From assembly GCA_024760905.1 (NCBI GenBank), contig CM045746.1:8899466-8963465 (forward strand): DNA of 64,000 bases, written 5' to 3'. Of the stretch, positions 22,973-34,900 are shown piece after piece; position 1 is the stretch's first letter, and each line of letters starts with the position of its first letter. This DNA comes from Plotosus lineatus (lineage: Eukaryota > Chordata > Actinopteri > Siluriformes > Plotosidae). The notes under the pieces were generated by a model, which saw nothing but the letters and a program-made list of their open reading frames with translations, ran no database searches and was not told the DNA's origin. The position numbers were made by a program, and so were the translations under genes.

Positions 22973-25900
22973 ATGCAAACCAGAAAGTCGAAACGCATAC
23001 TGGCTCGGTCGAGGCCCGGGTTAACAACGACCGCCATCAGTGCTGTCAACCAACAACGTGCTGATGGAAATTGGACTACTGTTGGTCGAAGACGTCGAAG
23101 AAGGAGAGGTGTGAGGCGTGTCCGTAGGCAGAGAGAGAAGAGGAAAAGCATGAGTCTAGGACTGAGAGTAGGGACTTTGAATGTTGGAACTATACAAGGA
23201 AAAGATCGAGAGCTGGCTGACATGATGCAGAGGAAGAAGGTGGACATATTATGTGTTCAGGAGACCAGGTGGAAGGGTAGCAAAGCTAAAAGCTTAGGGG
23301 CAGGGTTTAAGCTGTTTTATCATGGTGTGGCTGGGAAGAGAAATGGAGTAGGAGTCATCTTGAAGGAGGGGTTGGTCAGGAATGTTCTAGAAGTAAAAAG
23401 AGTGTCAGACAGAGTGATGAGTCTCAAGTTAGAAATTGAAGGTGTGATGTTCAATGTTGTTAGTGCTTATGCCCCACAGACAGGATGTGAGCTAAAAGAG
23501 AAGGAGAGATTCTGGAGTGACTTGGATAAAGTGATGCAGAGTACCCCCAGAGGTGAAAGAGTGGTCATTGGTGCAGACTTCAATGGACATGTTGGTGCAG
23601 GAAACAGAGGGGACGAGGAAGTGATGGGCAGGTTTGGTATCCAGGACAGGAACACAGAAGGACAGATGTTGATCGATTTTGCAAAAAGGATGGAAATGGC
23701 TGTGATAAATACTTTCTTCAGAAAGAAACAGGAGCATAGGGTGACTTATAAAAGCGGAGGTAGGAGCACACAGGTAGACTACATCTTGTGTAGGTGATGT
23801 CATTTGAAGGAAATCAGTGACTGCAAAGTAGTAGTGGGTGAGAGTGTTGCCAAACAGCATAGGATGGTGGTGTGCAGGATGACGCTGATGGTGAGGAAGG
23901 TGAAGAAGGCAAAGGCAGAGTATAAAACAAAGTGGTGGAAGTTGAAAAAGGAAGAGGGTCGTGTTGTCTTCAAGGAGGAGTTGAAACGGGCTTTGGGTGG
24001 TCAGGAAGTGCTTCCAGATGACTGGACAACCACAGCAAATGCGATCAGGGAGACAGGTAGGAGAATACTTGGTGTGTCCTCTGGAAGGAAAGTAGATAAG
24101 GAGACTTGGTGGTGGAATGAGTAGGTGCAGGACTGTGTACAAAGGAAGAGGTTAGCTAAGAAGAAGTGGGACATTGAGAGGACCGAAGAGAGTAAACAGG
24201 AGTACAGGGAGACACAGCGTAAGGCGAAAGTAGCAGTGGCTAAGGCCAAACAGAGGGCGTATGATGACTTATATGATAGGTCGGACAGTAAGGAGTAAAT
24301 GATCTATACAGGTTGGCACAGCAGAGAGCTAGAGATGGGAAGGACGTGCAGCAAGTTTGATTGATAAAGGACAGAGAGGGAAATGTATTGACTGATGACA
24401 GAAGTGTGCTGGGAAGATGGAAAAAGTACTTTGAAGAGCTGATGAATAAGGAAAATGAGAGAGAGAAAAAAGAGTAGACGAGGTGACCATTGAGGAGCAG
24501 GAAGTAGCAAAGATTAGTAAGGGTGAAGTGAGGAAGGCACTGAAGAGGATGAAAAATGGAAGGCAGTTGATCCTGATATACCTGTGGAGGTATGGAAGTG
24601 TCTAGGGGAGGTAGCAGTAGATTTTCTGACGAGAACATTCAACAAGGTCTTAGAAAGTGAGCAGATGCCGGAGGAATGGAGGAGAAGTGTGCTGGTGCCC
24701 ATTTTTAATAACAAAAGCGACGTGCAGAGTTGCGGCAACTACAGAGGGTTAAAGTTGATGAGCCATACAATGAAGTTATGGGAAAGAATAGTGGAAGCTA
24801 AACTAAGGGCAGAGGTCAGCATTTGTGAGCAACAGTTTGGTTTCATGCCAAGAAAGAGCACCACAGATTCAGTGTTTGCTTTGAGAATGTTAATGGCGAA
24901 GTACAGAGAAGGTCAGAGGGAACTGCACTGTGCCCTTGTGGATCTGGAAAAAGCATATGACAGGGTGCCAAGAAAAGAACTGTGGTATTGCATGAGGAAG
25001 TCTGGAGTGGCAGAGAAGTATGTCAGAGTGGTGCAGGACATGTATGAGAGATGTAAGACAGTGGTGAGGTGTGCTGTCGGCGTGACCGACGAATTCAAGG
25101 ATCAGCTCTGAGCCCCTTCTTGTTTGCGATGGTGATGGTCAGGCTGACAGACAGGTTAAGCAAGAATCTCCATGGACAATGATGTTTTCAGATGACATTG
25201 TGATCTGTAGTGAGAGCAGAGAACAAGTGGAGGAAACTCTAGAGCGGTGGAGGTATGCCTTAGAAAGGAGAGGAATGAAGGTTAGCCTCAGAAAATCAGA
25301 ATACATGTGTGTGAATGAGAAGGACCCAGGAGGAACGGTGATATTACAGGGTGCAGAGATAAGGACGGTGGAGGATTTTAAGTACTTAGGCTCAACAAAC
25401 TCTCCACAAGAGTGGAGACAAACTCTCCACAAGATTGTCACTGTCCCCCCCCAGTGCAGCTAACTGGGTTATCAAAGGTGGGCCATGTTGCTCACTGTCT
25501 GGTGAGAGGCATGTAAAAGAACCATTGCTGACTTTTGTAAAGAGTAGGCTGCAAAGTGGTCAGCGTGTTTCTGTCCCTTGCTAAAAACGGTTGTGACAGG
25601 AACGGCATCCGACGTAAAAACCTCTGCCAAATCAAACGTGCGAATCAGATGATTCGCTGTGGCGACTCCCAAGTAAAAGGGAAAAAGCCAAAAGGAAGAC
25701 AGACCGGCTCAACAATCCAGAGCAATGGAGAGTGTGGAAAAGAGGTGAAGAAGCGTGTGCAGGCAGGCTGGAATGGTTGGAGAAAAGTGTCTGGTGTGAT
25801 GTGCGATCGGAGAGTGTCAGCAAGAATGAAAGGAAAAGTGTACAAGACGGTGGTGAGACCAGCGATGTTGTATGGCCTAGAAACAGTGGCGCTGAGGAAA

Positions 25901-26226
25901 AGGCAGGAGGCAGAGCTGGAGGTAGCAGAGATGAAAATGCTGAGGTTCTCTCTACGAGTAACGAGGATGGATAGGATCAGAAATGAGTACATCAGAGGGA
26001 CAGCCCATGTAAGATGTTTTGGAGACAAAGTCAGAGAGGCTTGATTGAGATGGTTGGACATGTACAGAGGAGGGATAGTGAGTATATTGACAGTAGGATG
26101 CTGAGGTTGGAATTACCAGGTAGAAGGCCTAGAGGAAGACCAAAGAAGAGATTTATGGATGTGGTGAAGGAAGACATGAAGGTCATTGGAGTAAGAGAAG
26201 AAGATGCAGAGGACAGGGCGAGATAG
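22973..26226 (+). pseudogene. RTE endonuclease-reverse transcriptase, broken
   Basis: The apurinic-type endonuclease is one open frame at 22973-23797: DILCVQETRWKGSKAKSLGA, NVVSAYAPQTG, GADFNGHVGAGNRG and STQVDYILC, ending at an early stop. The reverse transcriptase follows at 24584-25111 ([39 protein letters not shown]) and 25179 onward, with catalytic FSDDIVICSESREQVEETL. The C-terminus after the SINE is at about 25706-26226 (RRPRGRPKKRFMDVVKED). Frame changes near 23800, 24120, 24480-24580 and 25100 inactivate it. Confidence 0.92.
25399..25705 (+). mobile_element. SINE family A copy A5 inserted in the RTE LINE
   Basis: 5'-truncated copy with a small duplication of its ACTCTCCACAAG start. 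Target duplications GGCTCAACAA at 25389-25398 and 25706-25715. It splits the RTE reverse transcriptase just after the VEDFKYLGS motif. Confidence 0.93.
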
Positions 26227-26324
26227 AGGCGGATGGTTTGCTGTGGCGACCCCTGAAGGGAACAGCCGAAAGGAAAAGAAGGTCTTGCCAACAAGGTCAT
26301 CAAGTGACGTCAAATCAAGATGTT

Positions 26325-26500
26325 TACCAGAACAGTAAGCAAAGTTTAGATTATGGGAGGAAACTAGAGTACCTGGAGGAAACCCACTCAAGCACAGAGA
26401 GAACATGCAAAATCCACATAGACACACCCGAGTCCAGGTATCAAACCCAGGACCTTCTTGCTGTGAAGCGGACATGGTAACCACCATGCCGTCCACAAGT
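26325..26500 (-). mobile_element. SINE family B copy, truncated
   Basis: Reverse copy; the head at the high end reads CAGCAAGAAGGTCCTGGGTT on the reverse strand. Confidence 0.72.
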
Positions 26501-27130
26501 AAGTCAAATTAAATACAATATACAAACTGCTTCATGTAGTAATGCACCAAGTAATACTCCATGTAAGAATTCATCCTTCAACTTCATCAGTAATTATTCA
26601 GTGTGTAGGGAACATGATTCAATTTGGAACACACCCTAAATCCTCACTGAATGAGGCCAATCTCACCAAATTTGATCTGCACATGGGGATCTGGAAGCCA
26701 GGAAGCCTGGAAAATAATTATCTTTAACGATACACAGTGTTTCCTGATTCCGAGTAAGATAACAATATGAAACACTTTGGAAAATTCCAGAAAACAGTTT
26801 ATGGACTCAATATAAATATTTCTATCATATAATTTCAGGAAGTATCATATAATCAAACAGGAAGTTCGACTTCTAGGGATTTAAAGAATTTCGGGGAACT
26901 CAAAACGTAAAACCTGTAATCAGCTCCAGGTCTCTGGTGATCCTGACTACAATAAAGCACTGACAAAAAAAATTAGTAAACAAATTAATTGTATGGTTTT
27001 AGCAGTTTGTTGTGACATGAAAGAGGTCTCATATAAGTAAAGCCTTGTGACTGAGAGACATTCCTTTCTGTATTATTAATGAACTTGCTGGACCTCTGTG
27101 TATGTGACATTGCAGTCGAGACAGCTGGTC
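26500..27130. other. No gene seen
   Basis: AT-rich unique-looking sequence. No recognisable repeat or coding signal. Confidence 0.55.
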
Positions 27131-27159
27131 ATGTCAGAATAAGAGGAGAGAGAGGGTGC

Positions 27160-27171
27160 AAGAGTGTGTGT

Positions 27172-27242
<71 letters not shown>

Positions 27243-27251
27243 TCTGTGTGA

Positions 27252-27284
<33 letters not shown>

Positions 27285-27296
27285 TGTGAGAGAGAG

Positions 27297-27332
<36 letters not shown>

Positions 27333-27531
27333 TGTCTGTGTGTGTGTATGTATGTGTCTGTGAGAGAGAGAGAGTATGTGTGTATGTGTGTGTGAGAGAG
27401 AGAGAGAGAGTGTGCGTGTGTGTGAGAGAAAGAGAGTGAGTGCGTGTGTGAGCATGTGTGTGTGTGAGAGAAAGTGTGTGTGTCTCTGTGTGTGTATGTG
27501 AGGGAGAGACAGTGACGGTGTGACAGACAGA

Positions 27532-27568
<37 letters not shown>

Positions 27569-27575
27569 CTTGTGT
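27160..27575. repeat. TG/GA compound microsatellite
   Basis: About 400 bp of alternating TG and GA blocks with small interruptions. Reading frames on either strand are repeat artefacts. Confidence 0.95.
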
Positions 27576-27629
27576 GTGATCTCTATCTAACCTTTTAACT
27601 ACAGTACTGTAATTTTTAGAGTCATAGTC

Positions 27630-28260
27630 CATATCATGTCCACTTCACTTGCAAGAAGGCCCTGGGTTCAAGTTCCAGGCTCGGCAAGGCCATGTCTTGC
27701 TTGTGTGAGTTTCCACCGGTTGGTGGTCTAGTGGTATAGGGCGCTGGATCGCTGATCCAAAGGTTGGGGGTTCGAGTCCCACTCTCCACAAGGTTGTCAC
27801 TGTCCCCCCCCCCAGTGCAGCTAACTGGGTTATCAAAGGCGGGCCATGTCTCTCACTGTTTATGGTGAGAGGCATGTAAAAAAAACATTGCTGACTTTCG
27901 TAAAGAGTAGCTGTAAAGCCGTCAGCATGTTTCTGTCCCTTGTTAAAAGGGTTGTGACAGGAAGGGCATCTGACGTAAAAACCTCTGCCAAATCAAACGT
28001 GCAAATCAGATGATTCCCGAGTAAAAGGGAAAAAGCCAAAAGGAAGACCGACAGACTCTGGTTTCCTTCCACAGTCCTTTCCATAGACCTGCAGAGTCCG
28101 CTAATTGGCTACGAGTGTGAGTGCAAATGGCTGTGGTTATGGTGGGCCTGTGATGTTCTGATGTACCCCGTCTTCACCGAGAGTCAGCTGAGAATGCAGA
28201 TGGGCTCCAGCCTCCCCACCACTCTAGTAGGATTCATCATTTTGGAAAATGAGTGAGAAT
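27630..28260 (+). mobile_element. SINE family B copy split by a family A SINE
   Basis: Left part GCAAGAAGGCCCTGGGTTCA to about 27718; right part from about 28053 (TGGTTTCCTTCCACAGTCC) to 28260. The family A copy lies between. Confidence 0.75.
27720..28052 (+). mobile_element. SINE family A copy A6, full length, RTE-type tail
   Basis: Head TGGTCTAGTGGTATAGGGCG (A-box-like) and GGTTCGAGTCC (an exact match to the RNA polymerase III B-box consensus), then core and RTE-type tail. Clear target duplications were not found. Confidence 0.88.
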
Positions 28261-28478
28261 GAGTTGACTATAGCTCACCCTAGTGGCTAATAAATTCATT
28301 ACCAATCATTGAGGATTATTGAAGAGAGACTAGTATGTGACAGGAAGTAAAAAAATGGAGAGAAAGAGGGGGCACCATACACTCACTATTATTCATATTC
28401 CCTCATGTACAAAATATTTTAGACAAAAAGGGAAATGAATGAAGGTTGACAGAAAGTGGCAGAGGATGTTTGTCCCTC

Positions 28479-28537
<59 letters not shown>

Positions 28538-28540
28538 AAG
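28479..28540. repeat. TG and GA microsatellite
   Basis: TG run followed by a GA run. Confidence 0.92.
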
Positions 28541-28547
28541 CAAAAGC

Positions 28548-28645
28548 AAGTGGTTGCTTAGTATTTAAGGCAATGGGTTACTAATCTGACAGTCAGCAGT
28601 TCAATTCCCACAATCACCACTGTTGGCCCCTTGAGCAAGACGAAA
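28548..28645 (+). mobile_element. tRNA-headed SINE fragment (family F)
   Basis: GCTTAGTATTTAAGGCAATG, then AGTTCAATTCCCAC and GGCCCCTTGAGCAAGACG. This order is typical of a widespread fish SINE with a tRNA head. Only the 5' part is present. Confidence 0.65.
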
Positions 28646-28929
28646 AGATGCATAAAAATATGGAGAGTGAAAGAGAAGACATACAGGTTTATACTGTGAA
28701 TGATGGATTTACCTTCAAATGAACTGCACTGACAACAAAACGCACACACTTTGCACTTCATCGCACCTATAGCCACAGTGCATGAACAGGAAATGACTCA
28801 CTACCACATCCTCTGTTGAACAGCAGGATGAATATCTTCTCACCAAAACTAATATACAAATTCCCCACAACCTTCATAGAATGTTGATGTATGATGTAAA
28901 TACCCAACCTCCATTTAAATATGCAAACT

Positions 28930-29560
28930 CCACACCACATCAGTATAACCTTCACACAACCTTAATACAACCAATGTACAACCTATATACCACAACACAG
29001 CCTATGCAAAACATCTACACAACCTCCACACAACCATTGTACAACATCCACAAACCAATATTCACCATCCAGAAAGCCCCCACACAACCATCACACAACC
29101 TCCAAACAACCTGCACACAACATCAACACATTTTCACAACCTCTATACAACGCTGATACAACATCTACACAACCCACATAGAATGTGCCCACAACATCTA
29201 CACAATCTGCTCAGTGTTAACACAACCTCTATACAACCCACATACAACCACATAACCCCACACAACATCTACACAACCTCTAGACAACATCTACACAACC
29301 CACATAGAACATGCCAACAACATCTACACAATTTGCCTAGTGTTAACACAACCTCTATACAATTCACATACAACACCCACATATCCCCAAACAACATCTA
29401 CAAAACCTCTAGACAATATCTACACAACCCACATGGAATGTGCCCACAACATCTACACAATCTGCTCACAATGTTAACACAACCTCTAGACAACTCACAT
29501 ACAACACCCACATATCCCCACACAACATCTACACAATCTTTTCCCATTCTTCACATGACA
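28930..29560. repeat. ACA-rich minisatellite, period about 127 bp
   Basis: Higher-order units start CCCACATAGAATG at 29173, CCCACATAGAACATG at 29299 and CCCACATGGAATG at 29428. Each contains shorter ACAACATCTACACAA motifs. The first part, from about 28930, is more degenerate. Open frames through it are repeat artefacts. Confidence 0.9.
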
Positions 29561-29746
29561 CTGACATAACCACAACATGACCTCCAACAAAGATAAACTC
29601 CTTTATCCTGGCAGATCACATGCAGTTGGCACTGATCACAGATAAAGACCTGTGCTGTATCTGGTATTCCTGTAAACAAATGCTCGTGAGGTCACAATCT
29701 CACACACTCCTTTTTATAGCTCACTGGGCATAGTACCCAGACACGC

Positions 29747-29747
<1 letters not shown>

Positions 29748-29788
<41 letters not shown>
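29748..29788. repeat. TG microsatellite
   Basis: About 20 TG units. Confidence 0.92.
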
Positions 29789-30094
29789 CGAGAGCAAGAG
29801 ACTGATGTTACAGAGCTGAGCTCCGTCTCAAACTTCTGCACATTCGGAGATGAAACTAGTTTAGGACTAATCCTCCTCTTCCTCCTCTTTTACAAAATAA
29901 AACATTTGGTGTTGTGCTGTTTCAGGAAAATAATCTGTAATTTTTTTTTAATACAGTATTGTATTAATCCCACAAAGCAAATCTTTGCCTCCACATTAAA
30001 CCCATCCAAACTGAGTACACACATGTAAACAGTGATCACACACACTTGGAGCAGTGGGCTGCCACACACACACACACGCACACGTGCAGTGCAG

Positions 30095-30262
30095 TTGAGG
30101 TTAAGTGCCTTGCTCAAGGGTACTTCAGCCATGAAGGTAGAGGAAGGGAAGGTGCAGCTCACTCCCTCACCACCACACATTTTTCCTGCTGGTTCAGGAA
30201 TTGAACCGGTGACCTTTTGGTCCCCAAGCTGCCTCTCTATCCTCTAGACCACAGCTGCATAG
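30095..30262 (-). mobile_element. tRNA-headed SINE fragment
   Basis: Reverse strand reads GCTGTGGTCTAGAGGATAGA (A-box-like), CGGTTCAATTCC (B-box-like) and then GAGCAAGGCACTTAACC. Confidence 0.65.
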
Positions 30263-30597
30263 TCTTAGCCAAAAGTCCGAGAAGTGATGTAATGAAGAAG
30301 AGATAGTGTTATCATCCTGAACTCAATGGTTTTTCTGTAACAACACCCCATCAAGCACATTATTACTGTTGTACTGGGGGTGGGGGGTGGGGTGAGATTT
30401 CACAATAATGGGCTTCTATTCCCCTCTCGGATCACTTCCTGTTTCCTATTTTAGTTCCTGATTTCCCACAACGTCTCAGTGACACAAGATCTAAAACCAA
30501 CATGCACTATTCGAGGGTTACTGGCTGCCATTTGATCTTTCAAAAGAGTTATAACTTGATTTGGTCAAGTTCAATGTATGTGTGTGTGGGGGGTTAC

Positions 30598-30834
30598 CTT
30601 GTTTTCGTCATGGCAGCGGAACACATAGCAGGCAGCACTGGTTCCATCCTGGATCAGGCAGGCGAAGTAGCTGGGCTCTCGGCTGTTGTGGATGAGTTTA
30701 GTGACGCGGTGCGGCCGCTGCTGAAACAAGACGGTGTACCGCAGTGGGTCCCATGGATCCCCTGCACGTGCCACATCCAGCACACACCGCACCCAGGAAC
30801 ACGAGATCTGTAGGACCACCGGACTGTCGCGTAT
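30598..30834 (-). CDS. tbc1d1: tbc1d1 second coding exon (residues 85-163)
   Basis: 237 nt, 79 codons, starting IRDSPVVLQISCSWVRCVLD and ending CYVFRCHDENK at an AACAAG/GTAACC donor. Acceptor GGGTTCAG. Confidence 0.85.
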
Positions 30835-31162
30835 CTGAACCCAGAAAAACCCTTGCTGAACCGTTTACAGGTTTTAATTTTTCGGTCATTGTTATTAAGC
30901 CCTCACTCACCTCCAAAGCTTGAGGTCCAGAGATCTTTGTGCTGAAGCTCAGTTCCTTTAACCGAGGCCTGCGTATCTCCGCCACCACCCATGGCAGTAT
31001 GGCCATGGTGGTCTGAGGGTGCACAGATAACGAGCCCGCAAATGTTAACCTGTACTGGATCTCCTCTTCTTCCTCCTCATTGTCACCTGATTCCACTCGA
31101 ACTGGCTGGGGAGAAGGGGCGGAGTCACCTTGGTGTTTCACCTCAAAGCAGATGCCCTCCAT
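30598..31162 (-). CDS. tbc1d1: TBC1D1 N-terminal phosphotyrosine-interaction domain, two exons, partial
   Basis: TBC1D1 is a Rab GTPase-activating protein phosphorylated by AMPK and Akt that controls GLUT4 vesicle traffic. Two exons join in phase 0, 30911-31162 and 30598-30834, across a 76-bp GT-AG intron, giving 163 codons. The start is ATG at 31162, preceded by an acid stretch-containing leader (EEEEEE). Motifs typical of the TBC1D1/TBC1D4 PID domain are TTMAILPWVVAEIRRP, HRVTKLIHNSREPSYFACLI and CYVFRCHDENK. A splice acceptor (ACCACAG) at 31168 just upstream of the ATG implies an upstream non-coding exon. The Rab-GAP domain and remaining exons were not found. TBC1D4 is a paralogue, but adjacency to PGM2 favours TBC1D1. 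Confidence 0.85.
30911..31162 (-). CDS. tbc1d1: tbc1d1 first coding exon (residues 1-84)
   Basis: 252 nt from ATG at 31162 to GCTTTGGAG/GTGAGT. It encodes MEGICFEVKHQGDSAPSPQP and the TTMAILPWVVAEIRR block. The exon probably begins at 31167, after a CACAG acceptor. Confidence 0.83.
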
Positions 31163-31474
31163 CAGTGCTGTGGTACATGATGAATTGAAACAGAAACATC
31201 GATTCACAAGTTTGTTGCAAATTAAAACGTAACTATATAAGGAGAAAAAATAACGGACATGTCAATTTAAAAATAAAAAGAGATCATTAAAGCGATAAAA
31301 GACTAAAATACTGTACGTGCTCAATGATGAATCAATATTTATTGAGTCCAGCCTGGTTTTGGAACAGTTTTGTAAAACTGTGCACGAAATCAAGATTAGG
31401 ATTCATAAAGTTTCAGAACCACGTAAACAACTCAGCTGTGAGTCTTTTAGTCTCTCACACACACAAAGAACCTT

Positions 31475-31795
31475 AAGGTTGCAGTGAGATTGAAGCCTAT
31501 CTCAGCCAATACTGAAAGTGGAGTACACTTCCTGCCACTCCAGTCCATCGCAGGGCAACACACAACCAATCACACTGACAGTCAATTTGAATTGGGTATG
31601 CTTTTGATCTGTGAGAGGAAACCAGAGTACCTGGAGGAAACCCATGCAATCAAAGGGAGAACCCCACACAGACTCCACACAGAGACTCTTGCCAAGTCCG
31701 GGACTCAATCCCAGGACTTTCTATTAAGTCTAGTAGCCTTACAGTAGTAAGGCAGAAGTGCTAACCACTGTGCCACCCTGTGCCACTGTGCTAAC
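31475..31795 (-). mobile_element. SINE family B copy
   Basis: Reverse copy with the body AGTACCTGGAGGAAACCCAT and the head near 31770, with CTAACCACTGTGCCACC duplicated at the head end. Confidence 0.75.
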
Positions 31796-31913
31796 CACTG
31801 TGCCATCCTATTTCCATACTTATGTAACAAAAAAGTAATTCAGACTTTGTGAGGTGGGGCTTAAAGGTGGAGTTTTTCTAAATCACATTAAAAGCTAAAG
31901 AGAGTGTTTTTTC

Positions 31914-34900
31914 CACTCCCTGAATCGCCACCTTATCGTGGTGGAGGCTATGTTGTCAGGGGCATAATGCCCCTTGTAGGGTCACCCAAGGCAAACAGGT
32001 CCTGGGTGAGGGTCCAGACGAAGTGCAGTTCAGAATACCTCTATTATGGAAAAAACAAGGATACAGTTTCCCTCACCCGGACGTGGGTCACCGGGGTTCC
32101 CCCCGGAGCCAGGCCTGGGGGAGGGGCTCGAAGGCGAGCGCCTGGTGGTCGGGCTTCTGCCCATGGAGCCTGGCCGGGCCCAGCCCAAAAAGCAAACATG
32201 GGTCCGCCCTCCCATGGACCCACCACCTGTGGGGGAGTCATAGGGGTCAGGTGCGATGTGAGTTGGTTGGCAGTCGAAGGCATGGGTTCTGTCGGACCAA
32301 TTCTCGGTTACTGACTCTGACTCTTGGGACATGGAATGTCACCTCTCTGGTGGGGAAGGAACCTGAGCTAGTGCGTGAGGTGGAGAGATACCGACTAGAT
32401 ATAGTTGGGCTCACCTCAACGCATACAGTAGCTTGGGCTCTGGAACCACCCATTTCGAGAGAGGCTGGACATTATTCCATTCTGGAGTTGCTCATGGGGA
32501 GAGGCGGCGAGCCAGTGTGGGCATCCTTGTTGTCCCCCGTCTCGGTGCCCAAATGCTGGGGGTTCTCCCCGGTCGATGAAAGGGTAGCTTCCCTCCACCT
32601 CCGGTTGTTGGGACGGGTCCTGACTGTTATTTGTGCTTATGTACCAAATGAAAGTTCAGAGTACTCACCATTTTTGGAGTCTTTAGGGGTGTGTTGGAGA
32701 ACGCTCCTTCCGGAGACTCACTCGTTGTCTTGGGAGAAATCAACGCCCATGTGGGCAATGATAGTGTGACCTGGATGGGTGTAATTGGTAGGTACGGCCT
32801 CTCTAGTCTGAACCCGAATGGTGTTTCGTTGTTGGACTTCTGTGGTCGTCACAGTTTGTCTATCACGAATACCATGTTCGAACATAAGGGTGCTCACAAG
32901 TGCACTTGGCAGGAGGACACCCTAGGTCGCAGTTCGATGATCGACTTTGTAGTCGTGTCACCGGACTTCTGGCCGCATGTTCTGGACACTCGGATGAAGA
33001 GGGGAGCTGAGCTGGCTTCGATGGTGGGCAGGCTGCCTTCCAGACCTGGCAGACCCAAGCGTGTAATTAGGGTCTGCTGGGAACATTTGGTGGAGTCTAC
33101 TGTCTAAGAGGCCTTTAACTCCCACCTCCGGCAGAGCTACAACCATATCCCGGAGGAGGCGGGTCACATGAAATCTGAATAGGCCATGTTTCATGCCTCC
33201 ATTGCTGAGGCGTCAGCCCATAGCTGTGGCCGGAAAGACATCGGTGCTTGTCGTGGCCGTAACCCCCGAACCCAGTGTTGGACACCTGTGGTGAAGGGGG
33301 CAGTCTGGCTGAAAAAGGAGGCCTATCGGGTCTTATTAGCCTGTGGGACTCCCGAGGCAGCAGACAGGTACCGGCAGGCCAAACGTGCTGCAGCCGAGAC
33401 TGACACAGATGCAAAATCTCGGGTGTGGGAGGAGTTCAGTGTGGGCCTGGAGAGTGATTATCGGTTGGCCTCAAAAAGGTTCTGGACCACCATCCGACGC
33501 CTCAGGAGGGGGAAGCAGTTCTCCACAAGCACTGTTTTCAGTGGAGGTGGGGAGCTGCTCAGCTCAACCTGGGATGTTGTCGAGAGGTGGAGGGAATACT
33601 TTGAGGACTTCCTCTGTGGAGGAGGAAGACCCTGGGGGTTTGGGCAAGGATCTGCCCATCACTGGAGTGGAGATCACTGAGGTAGTTAAAAAGGTCCTTG
33701 GTGGTCGGGCTCCAGGGTTGGATGAGATCCGCCCTGAATATCTCAGGGCTCTGGATGATGTAGCACTGTCTTGGTTGACACGTCTCTGCAACATTGCTTG
33801 GTAATCGGGGGCAGTACCTCTGGATTGGCAAACTGGGGTGGTAGCCGGAGGGTGTGTTCCAATTATCAGGGAATCACACTCTTCAGCCTACCTGGGAAAG
33901 TCTATGCAGGGATACTGGAGAGGAGGATCCAACCGAAAGTCAAAACTCGGATCCAGGAGGAGCAATGTGGTTTTCGTCCTGGCCGTAGAGCTCTTGACCA
34001 ACTCTATACGCTCCACAGGATCTTGGTGGGGACATGGGAGTTTGCCCAATCTGTACACATATGTTTTGTGGATTTGGAGAAGGCTTTCGACCGTGTCACT
34101 CAGACTATCTTGTGGAGCCTGCTCCAGGAGTACAGCGTTCCGGACCCGTTGCTACGGGCCACTTGATCACTGTATCACCTTACCCAGAGTTAAGTCTGTA
34201 CAGTATTGGTAACAACGAGTCAAATTCGTTTCCGGTGAGGGTTGGAGTCCGCCAAGGCTGTCCTTTGTCACCGATTCTGTTCATAATTTTTATGGACAGA
34301 ATTTCTAGGCGCAGCCAAAGTGTTGAGGGGTTCTGGTTTGGTGGGCATAGGATCTCGTCTCTGCTTTTTGCGGATGATATTGTCCTTTTGGCTTCATCAA
34401 GCCGGGACCTCCAGCTCTCATTGGAGCGATTTGCAGGTAAGTGCAAAGTGGCCGGATGAGAATCAGCACCTCCAAATCTGAGGCCATGGTTCTCAGTTGG
34501 TCTAGGGTGGAATGCACCCTCGGGGTCAGGAATGAGGTCCTACCCCAAGTGGAGGAGTTTAAGTATCTTGGGGTCTTGTTCATGAGTGAGGGAAGGATGG
34601 CGCGAAAGATCGACAGACAGATCGCTGCAGCCTCTGCTGTTAAACGGAGCCTGTACCGGTCCATTGTGGTGAAGAAGGAGCTGAGCCGCAAGGCAAAGCT
34701 CTCAATTTAGCAGTCAATCTATGTTCCAACCCTTACCTATGGTTACAAACTTTGGGTAGTGACCGAAAGAATAAGATCGCAGATACAAGTGGCCAAAATG
34801 AGCTTTCTTCGCCGGGTGGCGGGGCTCTCCCTTAGAGATAAGGTGAGAAGCTCTACCATCTGGGGAGAGCTCAGAGTAGATCCGCTGCTCCTGTGCATTG

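Larger units (their letters stand above)
22848..26280 (+). mobile_element. RTE-clade LINE, near full length
   Basis: A perfect 16-bp target duplication GGTCTTGCCAACAAGG flanks it at 22832-22847 and 26281-26296. It runs from a short 5' UTR through an endonuclease and reverse transcriptase to a 3' end reading CTGTGGCGACCCCTGAAGGG. Without the SINE inserted at 25399-25705 it is about 3.1 kb, the usual RTE length. Its 5' UTR and 3' end are both present, joined together, in the tail of SINE family A. Confidence 0.95.

Noticed and set aside
23492..24738. Minus-strand open frames within the RTE LINE
   Set aside because: Antisense shadows; purine-rich coding on the plus strand gives low stop density on the minus strand.
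27722..27795. tRNA gene (Asp/Glu/Gly-like) on the plus strand
   Set aside because: Same head recurs in all full-length family A SINEs with the same downstream core.
29183..29569. 128-codon open frame
   Set aside because: Lies wholly in the ACA-rich minisatellite.
32030..34691. Minus-strand open frames within Rex3
   Set aside because: Shadows of the plus-strand LINE coding sequence.
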